Of a stretch of 64,000 bases of DNA, positions 1 through 11,574 are shown one piece after another. Source of the DNA: Euwallacea fornicatus. Taxonomy: Eukaryota; Arthropoda; Insecta; Coleoptera; Curculionidae. A program made the position numbers and the translations under genes. Under the pieces are notes generated by a model. The model was not told where the DNA came from and made no database searches. It saw only the letters and a program-made list of their open reading frames with translations. The DNA lies in assembly GCF_040115645.1 (NCBI RefSeq), contig NC_089570.1, positions 62,001 through 126,000 of the forward strand. The letters are read 5' to 3'. Within the stretch, counting starts at the first letter, position 1. Each line of letters opens with the position of its first letter.

Positions 1-1034
1 ATCTGTAGTGTAAAGTAAATTACTTAATTTGTGCTACGGATTTTGTCTTCCCCGAACCCTTGAACCCCGTTTACAATCAATTGACGCATCAGCGTCTGGT
101 CCTTCGAATCAATAACTCACACCAGCAAAATAGGAGATACCTCTTCGGGTGCCTTGTGAGGCAGCCGATTCTGTTAGGCAGTGACTACAAGCCCCTGGCC
201 TAAACAACTGGTGTGCCGTATTTTTCTCAGATGAATCTCGATTTTGTCTTACTGGTTCTGATAGACGTGTGAGAGTGTGGCGACGGCCAGGCGAGAGGTA
301 TGCCCAAGCATGTATAGCCGAACGTCTTCCATTTGGTGGAGGATCAGTTATGGTCTGGGGAGGAATCTCTTCTAATGCCCGTACGGAGTTAGTTTTCATT
401 CAAAATGGATCCCTAACTGAGCACAGGTACTTGCTGGAGGTCGTGCAAGATCATGTCATGCCGTTCATGGGGTTTCTGGGGGATAACTCGACTTTTATGC
501 AAGACAATGCTAGGCCTCACGTTGCAAGAATCGTGACCGCTTACATGGATGAGGTTCAAATACGGAGATTTGACTGGCCTGCGCGAAGTCCCGACCTAAG
601 TCCCATAGAACATGTTTGGGACGAGATGGGAAGACGTCTTCGCAGTCGTGTACCCGCTCCAAGAACGGCTAGGGAATTGCGAGAATTTCTTCAGGAAATA
701 TGGGAAAACCTACCCCAGGATGTTATTCGCAACCTCATTGAAAGCATGCCCCGACGCTTGCAGGCTGTCATAAACGCTAGAGGGGGAAATACGCGATATT
801 AATGTCATTATGAGTTTTTTTTCGGTAGCACAAAATGTTACAGTGCTTGGGCAATGGACACCTGTACAATACATCGGTTATTTGGGTACAGGATCGTGTT
901 TTTTTACCATTTACCCTTAACAAGGTTAAAGAACCTCAGAATCGATAAAGGCTATCTTTTTTTATTTTTTTGGAAGTTAGGAAGGCAAAAATTTCGAAAA
1001 TACTAAAGTGACCCGAATTTTATGTTCGCCAGTG
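1..1034 (+). mobile_element. Tc1-like element, left end outside the window
   Basis: A Tc1-type transposase relic is followed by about 230 bp of AT-rich 3' sequence that ends in ttcgccagtg directly before a TA (1035-1036), as expected of a Tc1 right terminal repeat. I found no matching inverted copy at the start of the window, so the left end is outside it or lost. The boundary is inferred from one terminus only. Confidence 0.6.
185..802 (+). pseudogene. Tc1-family DD34E transposase, C-terminal two thirds
   Basis: The frame is open from 185 to the stop at 800-802. It carries the three parts of the Tc1 catalytic core: FFSDESRF (first Asp), FMQDNARPHVA (second Asp) and SPDLSPIEHVW (Glu), with 34 residues between the second Asp and the Glu. 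It ends in the usual NTRY tail. The N-terminal paired-type DNA-binding half is missing or scrambled upstream, so no full enzyme can be made. It is unlike the other Tc1 copies in the window, which end in TKY, so it is a separate family. Confidence 0.8.
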
Positions 1035-1199
1035 TATATTATTTGAAAGAGTACATACAGTCAGTGACAAAAGTATTCGTACACCATCCAAAAAGAGAGA
1101 ATAATGGCTATTTAGTACTTAAACTTAATAATGACATAAGGAACATACAAAACGAGATCTAATCATATCTTTTATACAGTCGAACTCGGTTATAATGAA

Positions 1200-3429
1200 C
1201 ACGAGGGGACAAAAGATTTTGTTCGTTATAGCCCGGCGTTCGTTAAATCGAATTTTACTTAATACGTATTGGGTTAACCTTAAAACTTTTTACGGGCTAA
1301 AAATTAATTTTTTTTATGTATATAGTTAAAATTAATGCACTAATTAAAAGGAAAAGATGGGTAAAAACAACATTTTTATTTCATTTGCTCTTATGCACTG
1401 TTGTGACACCAGCCGATTTTTATACGTGATCGACACCACGACGTTGATTTGTCAGGATTAAGACGACTTTGTTAACTCACTAACAATTCTTTATTTTTAA
1501 TACTAAGGTTCTATGCTTTTTCTCTGAACTATTTTTAAGGAATTTGAAGAGAGTCTAACACTTATACACTCTGTCTGAAGAAAAATTATAATTGTCTCTT
1601 TTTGGGGCTGAAACTTACTTATATGTGTGTAGAACAACTTATCTAAATTACATTACTAAGGGCAAACACCCGGGGACTTGAGACTTTGGTCGCAGTTAAT
1701 TGTTCGTATAGTCGAAAGGGCAGTCTGGTGAAAGTCCAATTGTTCTAAATTATTCTCATGATAACGCCATATTATTGGGAAAGGTTTGTGTCGTGTGGGA
1801 TAATAAGTTATATGACAGATTTGAGGATAAGAAGGTATATAACAGCACCTATACAAGAGATCTTGAAAATCCCCTGGACAATGGTGCTAATCGTGGGTCC
1901 TGCTTCCGCGGCTGGTTCTGGGGTATTTTTGTTGTGTTCCGAAGGACCACTCTCGGTTTTTGTCAGGCCGAGAGAAAACTGTGTTGCGACTCGTGTCTGC
2001 CAGTTCAGTACTTGTTCAATCTACCATTGTTTTATTTATTAATTTTTAGATTAGTTAGTTTAAGTTTAGACCTTATGTTACGCCCATGGGCAGCTCCGTC
2101 TATTTGACCATATGGTTGGATTTCCCCGCGTAACAGCGACCATTATCCGCATCTGTGGACGGTATAGCGATAGAATTCCCAACCATTTTGTTTTATAGGC
2201 CCTAAAAAGCTAGGTCCAATTCACGTCCCGCCTAGCCCGCACAATACCGATACTCCAATAAAGAGACCCATTCGTCCTTTATCTGGTTGTTACGCTTTGA
2301 TGCGGTAGGTAGGCAATAAGTCACTAATTGCCCTCTTCTCGGGGTACGTCCATGGGTGTTGAACCCAAGCCGTAGTACTTAAGGAAAATGTGAAGCTAAC
2401 AGCTCTCTCTCTTTTTCTTGTTACCTTTACCATCCTCGCTTCGTGATACGTTACGTTCACGGGACTGCACGGGACCATTAATACCGTATAGTGGCTCGAT
2501 CCCGGCAAAGTCGTAATCTTCCGTGTCTCGCGATATTTGTAGTTAGCAAGCCGTTGTTAACATTTTCTATTGTCAATAAATCGTTGTTATTGTTAAAGAG
2601 GTTTTGGTGCCTTTATTTAAAGCAACACAGTGTCTCTGAGACTGCGAACTCAGGGTGGTCCTTCAACATTATCCAGTCCATTGCCAAACCTCAGTATAGT
2701 GGGTCCTCCTTGTATTGGACACAAACGTATGCACGTTAATTACTTCACGAAAACAAACTGAATTGTACTCAATTGAAAATTTAATTACTTTATCTTTATT
2801 TACGACTAAGTTCTTAAATTAACTAATCCTTGTAATCAACGTTAATACGATCACACGGTTGATGGTGCCTCACTTCTTTGGGGTGCAACACTAGAGTTCT
2901 TTTTCTTCCCTTTTTTCGTCACAAATGCGGTCACCTGCTGGTGTATAAGTCGTTCTGCGTCTCTTCTTCCCTTCAACCTGTTTTTTCCCCCGTTCCACCC
3001 TTAGTTCGGGTGTTACTCAAGGATAACTTAAGATTTATTCCTTGTTGACATCTGGTGAGTTTTGTTTCTCTCGATTGCAACCACCAGATGTTGGCTATCA
3101 CCTATCGCCCGTTGGAGTGGAGTATTTTGGAAGATTTCTTTATTGTGGGCAATAAATCAAATAGTCCGAGTACTTGAGTCACGTTAAGCGCTTTACCCGA
3201 CTTTATGATTTGCCTTTCTATACCCTTGTTACAAAATTTAGGAATTTTCCCAAACGTCTGAATTGAATTCAGACAGCACCTAATGCAGATACACGTCTTA
3301 TAACTATTTATTTTTTACTGTAAAGTAGTCAGTCATTTTATTTTTCACTTGATTTTTAATAACCGAATGTCTTTCAGTATAGCCCTATAATTTATCGAAG
3401 GCTTGACATACCGAAGAGCCGGCACTTGT
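1200..3429. other. 2.2 kb of unexplained sequence inside the Tigger element
   Basis: No coherent gene is visible. Open frames here are short and match nothing I know. The stretch around 1860-2600 has several AATAAA-like signals and a base composition unlike its flanks, so it could be a decayed solo LTR or another insertion, but I could not find paired ends or a target duplication. Confidence 0.3.
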
Positions 3430-4893
3430 TCAGTGAATCAATTTCGAAACCACGTTCAGAGAAGAAAGGGTCTGTGACACAGTGGACATAGCGTCGTCGT
3501 CTGGTTCCTCTTCTTCCTCGTTTTCACTCTCCTCGATTTCGTCTGTAAGGAGTACTTTAACATTATTCATTAGCTCAGCATCACTAGGAAAATCGGTTGT
3601 TATCAAATCGTTATATATTTTGGTATACTCTTCTAGATCAATGTTGTTATTATGTTTTTCAATCCATTCTGTCGATGAAATGTCTTCTTCTTCATCTCGA
3701 TCTACAAGTTCTTCTTGTTGAAATTCTACCAAATACGCCAACGGTATGTCGTCTTCATCATCGTACTCTTGTATCATGAGCGGTTTAAATCCCGCACGAC
3801 GAAAACGGTTCTCGATGGTGTTTAGCGAGTCTTTTCCCCATGCGGCGCTAATCATTATTATCGCATCGAACAATGTAAAGTTATGGTCTTCATTGCTTTC
3901 AAAGGCGCTTATTAGTCGCATCAAAAACATTTTTCGATAAAAAGATTTTAAAGAGGGTATAACGCCTTGATCCACGGGTTCTAACACAGCTGTCACGTTT
4001 GGTGGTAGGAACACAAGATTGATGTATTCAAGATTGTCTAATCTCGGATGCGCTGGACAGTTATCTACAAGAAGTAAAATTTTCCTTCGTTTCTTGCGTA
4101 GTTCGTCATTCCATTTTTGAAGTTATCCTTCAAAAATTTCGCTAGTCATCCATGCTCGTCGATTCGATTCATAGATAACTGGTAACTTGCCTTTATTTTT
4201 TAAGCATCTAGGCGATTTGGGTTTACCGATAACCATCAAGGGGCGTTTTCCAGTTCCAGTCATATTAGCACAAACCAAGACAGTTATTCTTTCCTTGCTT
4301 TGCTTTTCACCAGCACATTTCTCGCCCTTAAATTTTAGGGTCTTATTCGGAATCATTTTGTAAAACAAACTTGTTTCGTCTCCATTAAAAATGTCATTCA
4401 TATCGTAATCTGTGCTAATGACTGACCATTGACTTTTTAGCCATTCTGATGTTATTTCTGTTGATACTCCTGCATCCTCTCCATGAATTTTTCCCGCTGA
4501 TATATCATGTCTTGACTTAAATCTATCAATCCAACCTTTTGTACACATAAACTGCTCACTACCAGTTTCACCTACTCCGTACGTTAGTCTTCCAAGTTCT
4601 TCTGCTTTTGTTTGTAGAATCACGCCAGTAATGGTATTATTTTGACTCCTTTTAGTCGTGAACCATTTGAAAAGTGCTTTGATCTATGCCATCCCTTATA
4701 GGTTTTCGAATTTCCTTTTGCCTTGTTACATTACCTTTCAAAATTTTAAATTTATTTTCATTTTTGAAAACCGTGGAAAATTATAGATTTTCGCAATTTA
4801 TACTTTTTACACACTTGTGAATTGGAAAGACCGATTTCTAAATCGTTAATTATGGTCAATTTTTGTTGAACGGTTAGCACATTACGCTTTTTA

Positions 4894-6172
4894 TTAGGAG
4901 TTGGAATTGAGCGATTTTTTTAAGAAAAAAATTTATTGATTTTAAATGAAAATAAAAAATACATTAATTCAAGTATTGCCCATCGCTTTCTACTACTTTT
5001 GACCATCTTTCGGGCAGGGCACGAATACCGCGTCGGAAGAACGCGTTGTCTTTAGATGCAATCTATGAATCGACCCATTTTTGACAATCTTCATAAGAAG
5101 TGAACTTCTACTCAGACAGACTATGAGCCATCGAACGAAACAAATAATAATCAGATGGAGCAACATCTGGGGAATACGGTGGGTGGGGCAGGATTCCCCA
5201 TTTAAGTCTTTCCAGGTATGTTTGTACCGGTTTTGCGACGTGCGGACGAGTATTGTCGTGCAGCAAAATGACTTTGTCGTGTCTTTTGGAGTATTCCGGC
5301 CGGTTTTCTTTCAATGCATGGCTCAATCGCATCAGTTTTAGTCGGTAGCGGTCTCCAGTCATGGTTTCATTCGGTTTCAACAATTCATAATAAATCACAC
5401 CCCTCTGATCCCACCAAATACAGAGCAGAAGCTTAGACCCATGGATACTCGGCTTTGCCACTGATGTTGACGGTTGACCGGGCTTAACCCATGACTTTCT
5501 GCGCTTCGGATTGTCGTAATGGATCCATTTTTCATCACCAGTGACAATCCGATGCAAAAAACCTTTTCTTTTTTCCCGTTGAAGCAGCAGTTCACACGTC
5601 AAAAATGCCTCTCAATGTCCCTTGGTTTCAATTCATATGGAACCCAATGTCCTTCCTTTTGGATCATACCTAAAGTTTTAAGACGTTTTCCTACCGTTGA
5701 TAAGTTAACTCCCAATGATGTAGACAATTCTTGAAGTGTTTGACATGGGTCTTCGTTGAGCAATGCCTTCAACGCATTGTCTTCAAATTTTTTTGGCTGA
5801 CCAGGTCGCTCCTTGTCAACCAAGTCGAAATCACCAGCTTTAAAACGTGCAAACCACTTCCGACACGTTTGTTCAGCTAGAGCATGTTTATCATATACTT
5901 CCACTAAAATACGATGAGCTTCAGCAGCACTTTTGTTCATATTAAAGTAATGAAGTAAAATTCCCCGCAAAAACCCTTTATTCGGCACAAATTGTGCCAT
6001 ATTCAATAAATTATAAAATGTCGTTATTTATTATTCAAAAAGTGGATATGCAAAGCAAATGACCTCTAATGACCGCTGTTTCATGATAAGTATATTATTG
6101 TAGATAACAACGAAATACTGTACTATCTATGCTATCTCTTGTAAAACGCTATGAATTAATTCCAACTCCTAA
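4894..6172 (-). mobile_element. Full-length mariner (1279 bp) inside the Tigger gene
   Basis: Inverted termini begin ttaggagttggaatt at 4894 and end with the reverse complement at 6172. TA duplications flank them at 4892-4893 and 6173-6174. The length of 1279 bp is normal for a complete mariner. Taking out the element and one TA restores the Tigger reading frame exactly. Confidence 0.93.
4964..6006 (-). pseudogene. mariner DD34D transposase, three lesions
   Basis: The enzyme spans about 347 codons, the usual mariner length. It opens with MNMAQFVPNKGFLRGILLHY, followed by an HTH region and WVPYELKP. The first catalytic Asp is in VTGDEKWIHYDN, the second in ILLHDNTRPHVA and the third in SPDVAPSDYY, with 34 residues between the last two. 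One base is missing near 5600, which shifts the frame, and two in-frame TAG codons occur near the C-terminus (5108-5110, and one a few codons before IASKDNAFFRRG). The last codons before the TAA at 4964 are GQYLN. It is recently dead rather than ancient. Confidence 0.9.
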
Positions 6173-6735
6173 TAGCTTCCATGTGCAACCTTTTTTTTTT
6201 TTTTTATAGAGGAGGGAAACCTTCAAAAGGTACCCGGTCCGATGTTCGAGCAATCGGGTTATGTGGGATTCGTCCCTGAATGGGACGCCTACCCACTAAA
6301 ACCCTCCTCTCTTCACCCTGAATCTCCCCGGAACCGCCGCTAGGCATTACTTCGGGGATTCCATTTGCAACCTGAAAGCGATTTTGCTTCTCCCTATACA
6401 AATGAAGCGCTACTGATGCGGCCCATACTTATTTCGCGTAAAATTTACTACGATTCAATACACGGGGATTTCCCGGATCGAGATTATGTGGGCAAAAAAT
6501 ACCCTAAAACTAACCTAATAAATTCTACAGAATTGTCTTTTTTTATAGATTAGTTCGTTATAACCGATCGGACCTGCAAATTTTTACCGGAAAGCGTTCG
6601 CTAAGGCCAATCTTTCGTTATAAATGTGTTTGTTATATCCGAACAAGAATAACATGTAGTTAAATAGACACTTTTTACGTTTCAAACGTTTTGTTCCTTA
6701 CAAGCGAGCGTTCGTTATAAGCAAGTTCGACTGTA

Positions 6736-7460
6736 TCTGTTAAGGGTATTCCTTCGATAAATGAAACACGACAAAGACAATTTGTTTTATGTAAAAAATG
6801 GACTGTATTAACTTTGCACTTATCTCAACAGAATGTAAGAATCTTGGTCTAAGTAAAGAAGAGGGAGGAAGCTTATTGGGCGGGTTACACAATATGATTC
6901 GGATCACATCCCGACACCGACGCAGCTTTCACCCGACAGGACAAAAGAAAGAGCAAAAAAGAGAAGAGAAGAGAAGAGAGCGAAAATTGCTCCGATTATC
7001 TCTTAAGTACTAACCCCGAAGAATTCCAACCAGGGGCGCACCACCACCAAGAACCATTATAAGCTATGACTACACTGAATCCCATAACTCGTGGCCATCT
7101 GGGGAATATCTATACTAGTCGCTTTTCTGGGAATATCGCGGGTCCAACAAATTGACCATCAAAGCAATAGTCCCTATAGAGAAAGCTTCTTTTGACTAGT
7201 AGCAAATTCCCCAACCAAAGCGTACCTTTAGGTTTGGCCTGATGGGCCATGTGGTCTGGCACCCAGATGGTATTCTCCGAATAAGTATCGCAGTACATGG
7301 GCGTAGCTTAAGGGAATAAATGATAATATACAATACCTAACAGTAACAACAATAAAAAAATAAATAGAAACAAAAGCCAATAACTTAGAGTCCCTAACAG
7401 TATCATTAAAACAATAATTTTAAATCCAGATTTCATGTAAAAATTAAAAATATCATTTTA
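6736..7460. other. Unassigned stretch between Tigger end and Tc1 B inner repeat
   Basis: Besides some sequence of the host Tc1, this holds about 600 bp I cannot place. It includes a purine-rich GAGAA run near 6955-6985 and mixed-composition DNA up to 7320. No gene-like frame is seen. The surplus length relative to the right arm of the host element suggests one more insertion. Confidence 0.3.
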
Positions 7461-7612
7461 GGCAAGTCACAAAAATATTCGTACAACCTATTGTTGTTTT
7501 AATTATTTTTTTATAAAGAATAAAATATAGAAAAATATTCATATTTTCGTTCACCGGTATTTCTAAAATAATAAACAACATGTTTTTACCAAATTGTGCA
7601 TTAATATTAAAC

Positions 7613-8658
7613 ATGGGTCGTAAGGGCAAAGAGTGTTCTGAAGACATTCGAAATTTAATTATAAAATTATTCAATGAGAAAAAATCTTACAGTCAAATCA
7701 GTAAAATTTTTAATAGAAGTCGATCCACTATTCAGTACATTATAAAAAACTACAAAAATACCGGAAGTGTTTTGAAAAAACCACGAAAGGGGCGAAAGAA
7801 AAACTTAACTCTACGAGAAGAACGTGCACTTGTTCGGAAAATTAGAGAAAACCCGAGACAGGGTGCCCCTATGTTAGCAGCGCAAATGTCAGAAGCCACT
7901 GGGAAGAATGTACGTCCTCACTGTCACCACACATCCACAACTGTAAGAAGGGTTTTACGATCAGCAGGGTACCATGGCAGGGTTCCTAGAAAGAAACCCT
8001 TTATATCAAAAGTCAACCAGCAGAAACGTTTAGCTTTTGCACAGAAGTATCTGGAAAAAACGAGAGCTTTTGGGCAAAGGTGTTATTTACTCATGAAAGC
8101 AAGTTTAACTTGTTTGGGTCAGATGGTAAAGGAAAAGTGTGGCGTAAAAAAAATACAGCTTTGAATCCTGAAAATCTGTGTCCAACAATTAAACATAGTG
8201 GTGGCCATGTTAAGGTTTAGGCAGCCATGGCAGCATCTGGAGTGGGTACTTTGGCTTTTATTGAGGGTAACATGGACCAGTATAAATATTTGCGGGCTAA
8301 TCTACCTGTGAGTGTTGAAAAATTAGGATTGGAAAACTGGATTTTGCAGCAAGACAACGACCCAAAACATAATGCGCGTAACGTTAAGATGTGGATCGCC
8401 TACAATGTACCACGACTTGTAGACCATCCACCCCAGTCACCAGACCTCAACCCAATTAAATATCTCTGGGATCAATTAGACAGACAAATCCGCGTTCCTG
8501 AGGTTCAAAAACGAAGTAAAAATAGAGAATCTTTTAAGGTCGTTTTAGAAGAACAATGGCAAAAAATATCTGCAGAAACAACGGCAAATTTAGTTTATTC
8601 AATGCCAAGAAGGCTTAAAGACGTTATTTTAGCCAAAGGAGACCCAACGAAATATTGA
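7613..8658 (+). pseudogene. Tc1 transposase of element B
   Basis: The ATG at 7613 begins MGRKGKECSEDIRNLIIKLF, a paired-type HTH, followed by a GRKK basic hook-like stretch. A frameshift near 8070 separates the first part (to 8164) from the second. In the shifted frame the first catalytic site reads FTHESKFNLFGSDG, so the first Asp is replaced by His. A TAG occurs at 8218-8220. The second half has LQQDNDPKHNA and SPDLNPIKYLW, where the catalytic Glu is replaced by Lys. Two active-site substitutions mean the copy is inactive beyond its frame breaks. Confidence 0.88.
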
Positions 8659-8711
8659 ATGTACTAAAAGTGGGAAAAGTTAATTAGTTTTTATTAGTGT
8701 ACGAATACTTA

Positions 8712-9388
8712 CAGTCACTAAAAAAAGTATCCGTACAGCCGAAAAAAAAATTCTGTAAACCGTAACTTTTGACTGATTTTGTTCAAATTTTGTATAATGA
8801 AAAATCAAACCAAAATCAATTTGCGTAATTGAGCAACTTTTGAAAATTTAACTTTTAGAGTGCTTTCCAGCGTTTAAAAAAAACTCCATTTTGAAAACTT
8901 CTTGTACGGTGGAAATTTTTCAATGTGGTTTTAATATTCCTGTAGAGGAGATTTTTCTTCATATATCCTGAAAATTTGATCAAAATCGAACAACAAATAA
9001 GGGAGTTGCAGCCTTTCAAAAACGCCAAAGAGTGACGATTTTCGCGCAAAATGACGAAATTTTGGCATTTTTGACCACTTTAAAAAGCTGCAACTCCCTT
9101 ATTTGTTGTTCGATTTCGATCAAATTTTCAGGATATATGAAGAAAAATCCCCTCTACAGAAATGTTAAAACCACATTGAAAAATTTCCACCGCACAAGAA
9201 GTTTTCAAAACGGAGTTTTTTTTAAACGCTGGAAAGCACTCTAAAAATTAAATTTTCAAAAGTTGCTCAATTACGCAAATTGAGTTTCGATTTGAATTTT
9301 CATTATACAAAATTTGAACAAAATCAGTCAAAAGTTACGATTTACAGAATTTTTTTTTCGGCTGTACGGATACTTTTTTGAGTGACTG
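8712..9388. repeat. Fold-back MITE, near-perfect 677-bp palindrome
   Basis: The left end cagtcactaaaaaaagtatc (8712) is mirrored at 9388, with TA on both sides (8710-8711, 9389-9390). The two arms of about 330 bp are inverted copies, so both strands encode the same 60-residue spurious peptide. The centre lies near 9045. The termini resemble Tc1 ends (cagtcact...gtatccgtaca), so the element is probably a non-autonomous Tc1 derivative. It is inserted in the inner right repeat of Tc1 B. Confidence 0.9.
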
Positions 9389-10180
9389 TATGTGACCTGC
9401 CGAAAATGATAATTTATTTATATTGTTAGAATCTAAGTTAAAATTTAATGTTTAAGTTGCAATAAACGAAATAAATAGGCTGTTTTTACCTGTTCCATAT
9501 GCCAATTTTTATTTGTAATTACAAGTAATTGTAATATTAACAATTTAGGTGGTGTACGAATAATTTTGTTACTGACTGTACAGTGGCGGGAAAAAGCATT
9601 TACACACCGCGATTTTCGCGATTTCTAAGTTTATTGTTGTAAATAAAAAAAAACACTTTACCTATAAAGAGTATATTAAATAATTAGATGGTCTCTGTCA
9701 ACCATAAGTTTATACAAATTGAATATTAGTGAGAAAAAAAAGAAATGATTAAAACCGCTTTGAATAAAGTATTTGCACACTGCAACTGCTCGGATTTCTT
9801 TATCTGTTTATTTGTGTATTAAAAATTTCTTTTTTTCCATCGATGTCACTAAAATATTTCTCGATCTTTCAAATAACTTATAGGTAGTTTTAAAAATAAT
9901 TCAGTTCACAAACATGGTGAAAACAAGAGAACTAAGTGCTGGAACAAGAGTAAACGTGATTTTATTTAGAAATCAGGGAAATTCTTATCGGAAAATTGCT
10001 GACTACCTTCAGTTAAACTTTTCCACTGTCCGATACATTATCAAAAGATATGAGGAGCGAGGTACAACCGAAAATAAGATTCGCAAAGGACGTCCACGGA
10101 AGCTTAATTTGAGAACACAGAGGAAAATAAAAAATGAAGCTCTCAAAAATCCTACCATAAGCGCATCAACCTTAGCATAT

Positions 10181-11574
10181 ACAGGGTGGTCCATTGAAAA
10201 CGAAACAGAGGCATTTGCGGGTACTTAGAAATGTATATTTGAAAAATGCTCGGACACGTAAACTTTATATTCGAGGGGGACACATTATAAACGTATACTC
10301 GCTCCTTTCGCTTCAACACCCTAGCCGGGGTGAGTTAAACCCTTAAAATCTTAAATGGAAAGTATGGTCGAGTAGCACCTTGTTTGAAAGGTCTTTCGAT
10401 TCTCGTTATAATGATACCCAAATTAACTAACTATTATTCAGTAGTTTTCGAGAAATTTGGAAAAATGTGATTAAATTGCCAACAAGTGAAATGCTCTGTT
10501 AAAATCGTAAATTAGGAAAATAATCAGTAGTGACTATTAATTGTAAACTGACCAGATTAAGTTTAGTTGTACTCTTTCACCAATTGTTATTGCTTTCGAG
10601 TAATAAAAAAAAATCTACTACATCTTATCAGGTAGGTAGAGGAGGCAGAGGAAGTAGAAAAAGGCGAATGGAATTTAAACTTTGAATACATTTACTCCCC
10701 AAAAATTAAATGTTTGGGCAGATATTTTTGGGGACCGTTTGGTTGGACCAATCTTTCTTGATGGCAATCTGACAGGGGAGACGTATGTGGAATTACTGGG
10801 GAATACTGTTTATCCCTTACTCATTGACATTGTTGAACATGATGACCGCTATTAAGACAACCAATTAGTGTTCCAACAAGACGGAGCTCCTCCACATTAT
10901 GCGCTAGGTGTTAGGGAGTTTTTGAACAGAGAGTTTCCAGAACAATGGATTGGGCGAAGAGGTCCTATAGAGTGGCCGGCTAGGTCTCCAGACTTGACTC
11001 CGTTAGACTACTTCTTATGGGGCCATTTGAAAAGCAAGATCTACGCAACAGAACCGGAGTCTCTGGAAGAATTGCGACGACGAATTGTTAATGAATGCCG
11101 TCTGATAACTCCACAGATGCTTCAAAATGTTAGGACTCGTTTTGAACAGAACTTGTATTACTGCATGGAAGCTAATGGTGAACAGTTTGAGTATCTTATC
11201 AATTAAAAGAACTTTTGTTAATGTTTTACTATTAATTTTCCTAATTTACGATTTTAACAGAGCATTCCACTTGTTGGCAATTTAATCACATTTTTCAAAA
11301 TTTCTCGAAAACTACTGAATAATAGTTAGTTAATTTGGGTATCATTATAACGAGAATCGAAAGACCTTTCAAACAAGGTGCTACTCGACCATACTTTCCA
11401 TTTAAGATTTTAAGGGTTTAACTCACCCCGGCTAGGGTGTCGAAGTGAAAGGAGCGAGTATACGTTTATAATGTGTCCCCCTCGAATATAAAGTTTACGT
11501 GTCCGAGCATTTTTCAAATATACATTTCTAAGTACCCGCAAATGCCTCTGTTTCGTTTTCAATGGGCCACCCTG
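10181..11574 (+). mobile_element. DD41D (rosa/Visitor-like) element, copy 1, 340-bp inverted repeats
   Basis: It starts cagggtggtccattgaaaac at 10181 and ends with the inverse at 11574, flanked by TA. The inverted repeats run for about 340 bp (10181-10524 and 11236-11574), far longer than normal Tc1/mariner ends. Between them lies a transposase fragment with DD41D spacing. A second copy with an internal deletion lies at 56811-57881. The element interrupts the transposase gene of Tc1 C. Confidence 0.88.
10682..11206 (+). pseudogene. DD41D transposase, C-terminal part
   Basis: The relic begins in KLNVWADIFGDRLVGP, typical of the core before the second Asp. It continues through one in-frame TAA (10853-10855) into FQQDGAPPHYALGVREFL (second Asp) and SPDLTPLDYFLWGHL (third Asp). 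There are 41 residues between these two acidic residues. The N-terminal HTH and first catalytic Asp are missing, so this copy cannot move itself. Related insect proteins are often labelled only as DUF4817 or Tc3-like. Confidence 0.82.

Larger units (their letters stand above)
3430..6182 (-). pseudogene. Tigger/jerky-like transposase, split by a mariner
   Basis: The gene reads leftward. The ATG is at 6182, and after two codons and part of a third the mariner interrupts it; the frame resumes at 4891 and gives a pipsqueak-type helix-turn-helix (KRNVLTVQQKLTIINDLE). About 4640-4770 is frameshifted. From 4623 the frame is open to 3430 with a single TAA (4123-4125). This part has the CENP-B-type HTH (KGWIDRFKSRHDISAGK), the first Asp in FNGDETSLFY, the second in LLVDNCPAHP and the third in LEPVDQGVI. 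The spacing of 30 residues between the last two is typical of Tigger/pogo (DD30D). The acidic tail is also typical. The role was transposition; the copy is dead. Confidence 0.85.
1177..6733 (-). mobile_element. Tigger/pogo-type DNA transposon nested in Tc1 B
   Basis: The inverted termini cagtcgaactcggttataat (1177) and its partner ending ttcgactg at 6733 are flanked by TA, as in the pogo/Tigger group. The minus-strand transposase (from 6182 down to 3430) supports this. Gene and 5' side lie at high coordinates; the 3' side, 1180-3429, is unusually long. A complete mariner (4894-6172) sits inside the transposase gene. Loss of the coding frame in places shows an old copy. Confidence 0.85.
1058..9578 (+). 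mobile_element. Tc1-like element B, enlarged by nested insertions
   Basis: The terminal inverted repeats are near-identical: cagtcagtgacaaaagtatt at 1058 and its reverse complement ending at 9578. Each is flanked by TA (1056-1057, 9579-9580). A second, inner copy of the repeat lies at about 7463 on the left and about 8696 on the right, giving the IR/DR layout known from several Tc1 lineages. The element hosts a Tigger element (1177-6733) and a fold-back MITE (8712-9388). Without these it would still be about 2.3 kb, so part of 6736-7460 is probably a further insertion I could not identify. Confidence 0.85.

Noticed and set aside
8855..9244. Two mirror-image 64- and 70-residue frames
   Set aside because: They are the two arms of a palindromic MITE read on opposite strands, not genes.
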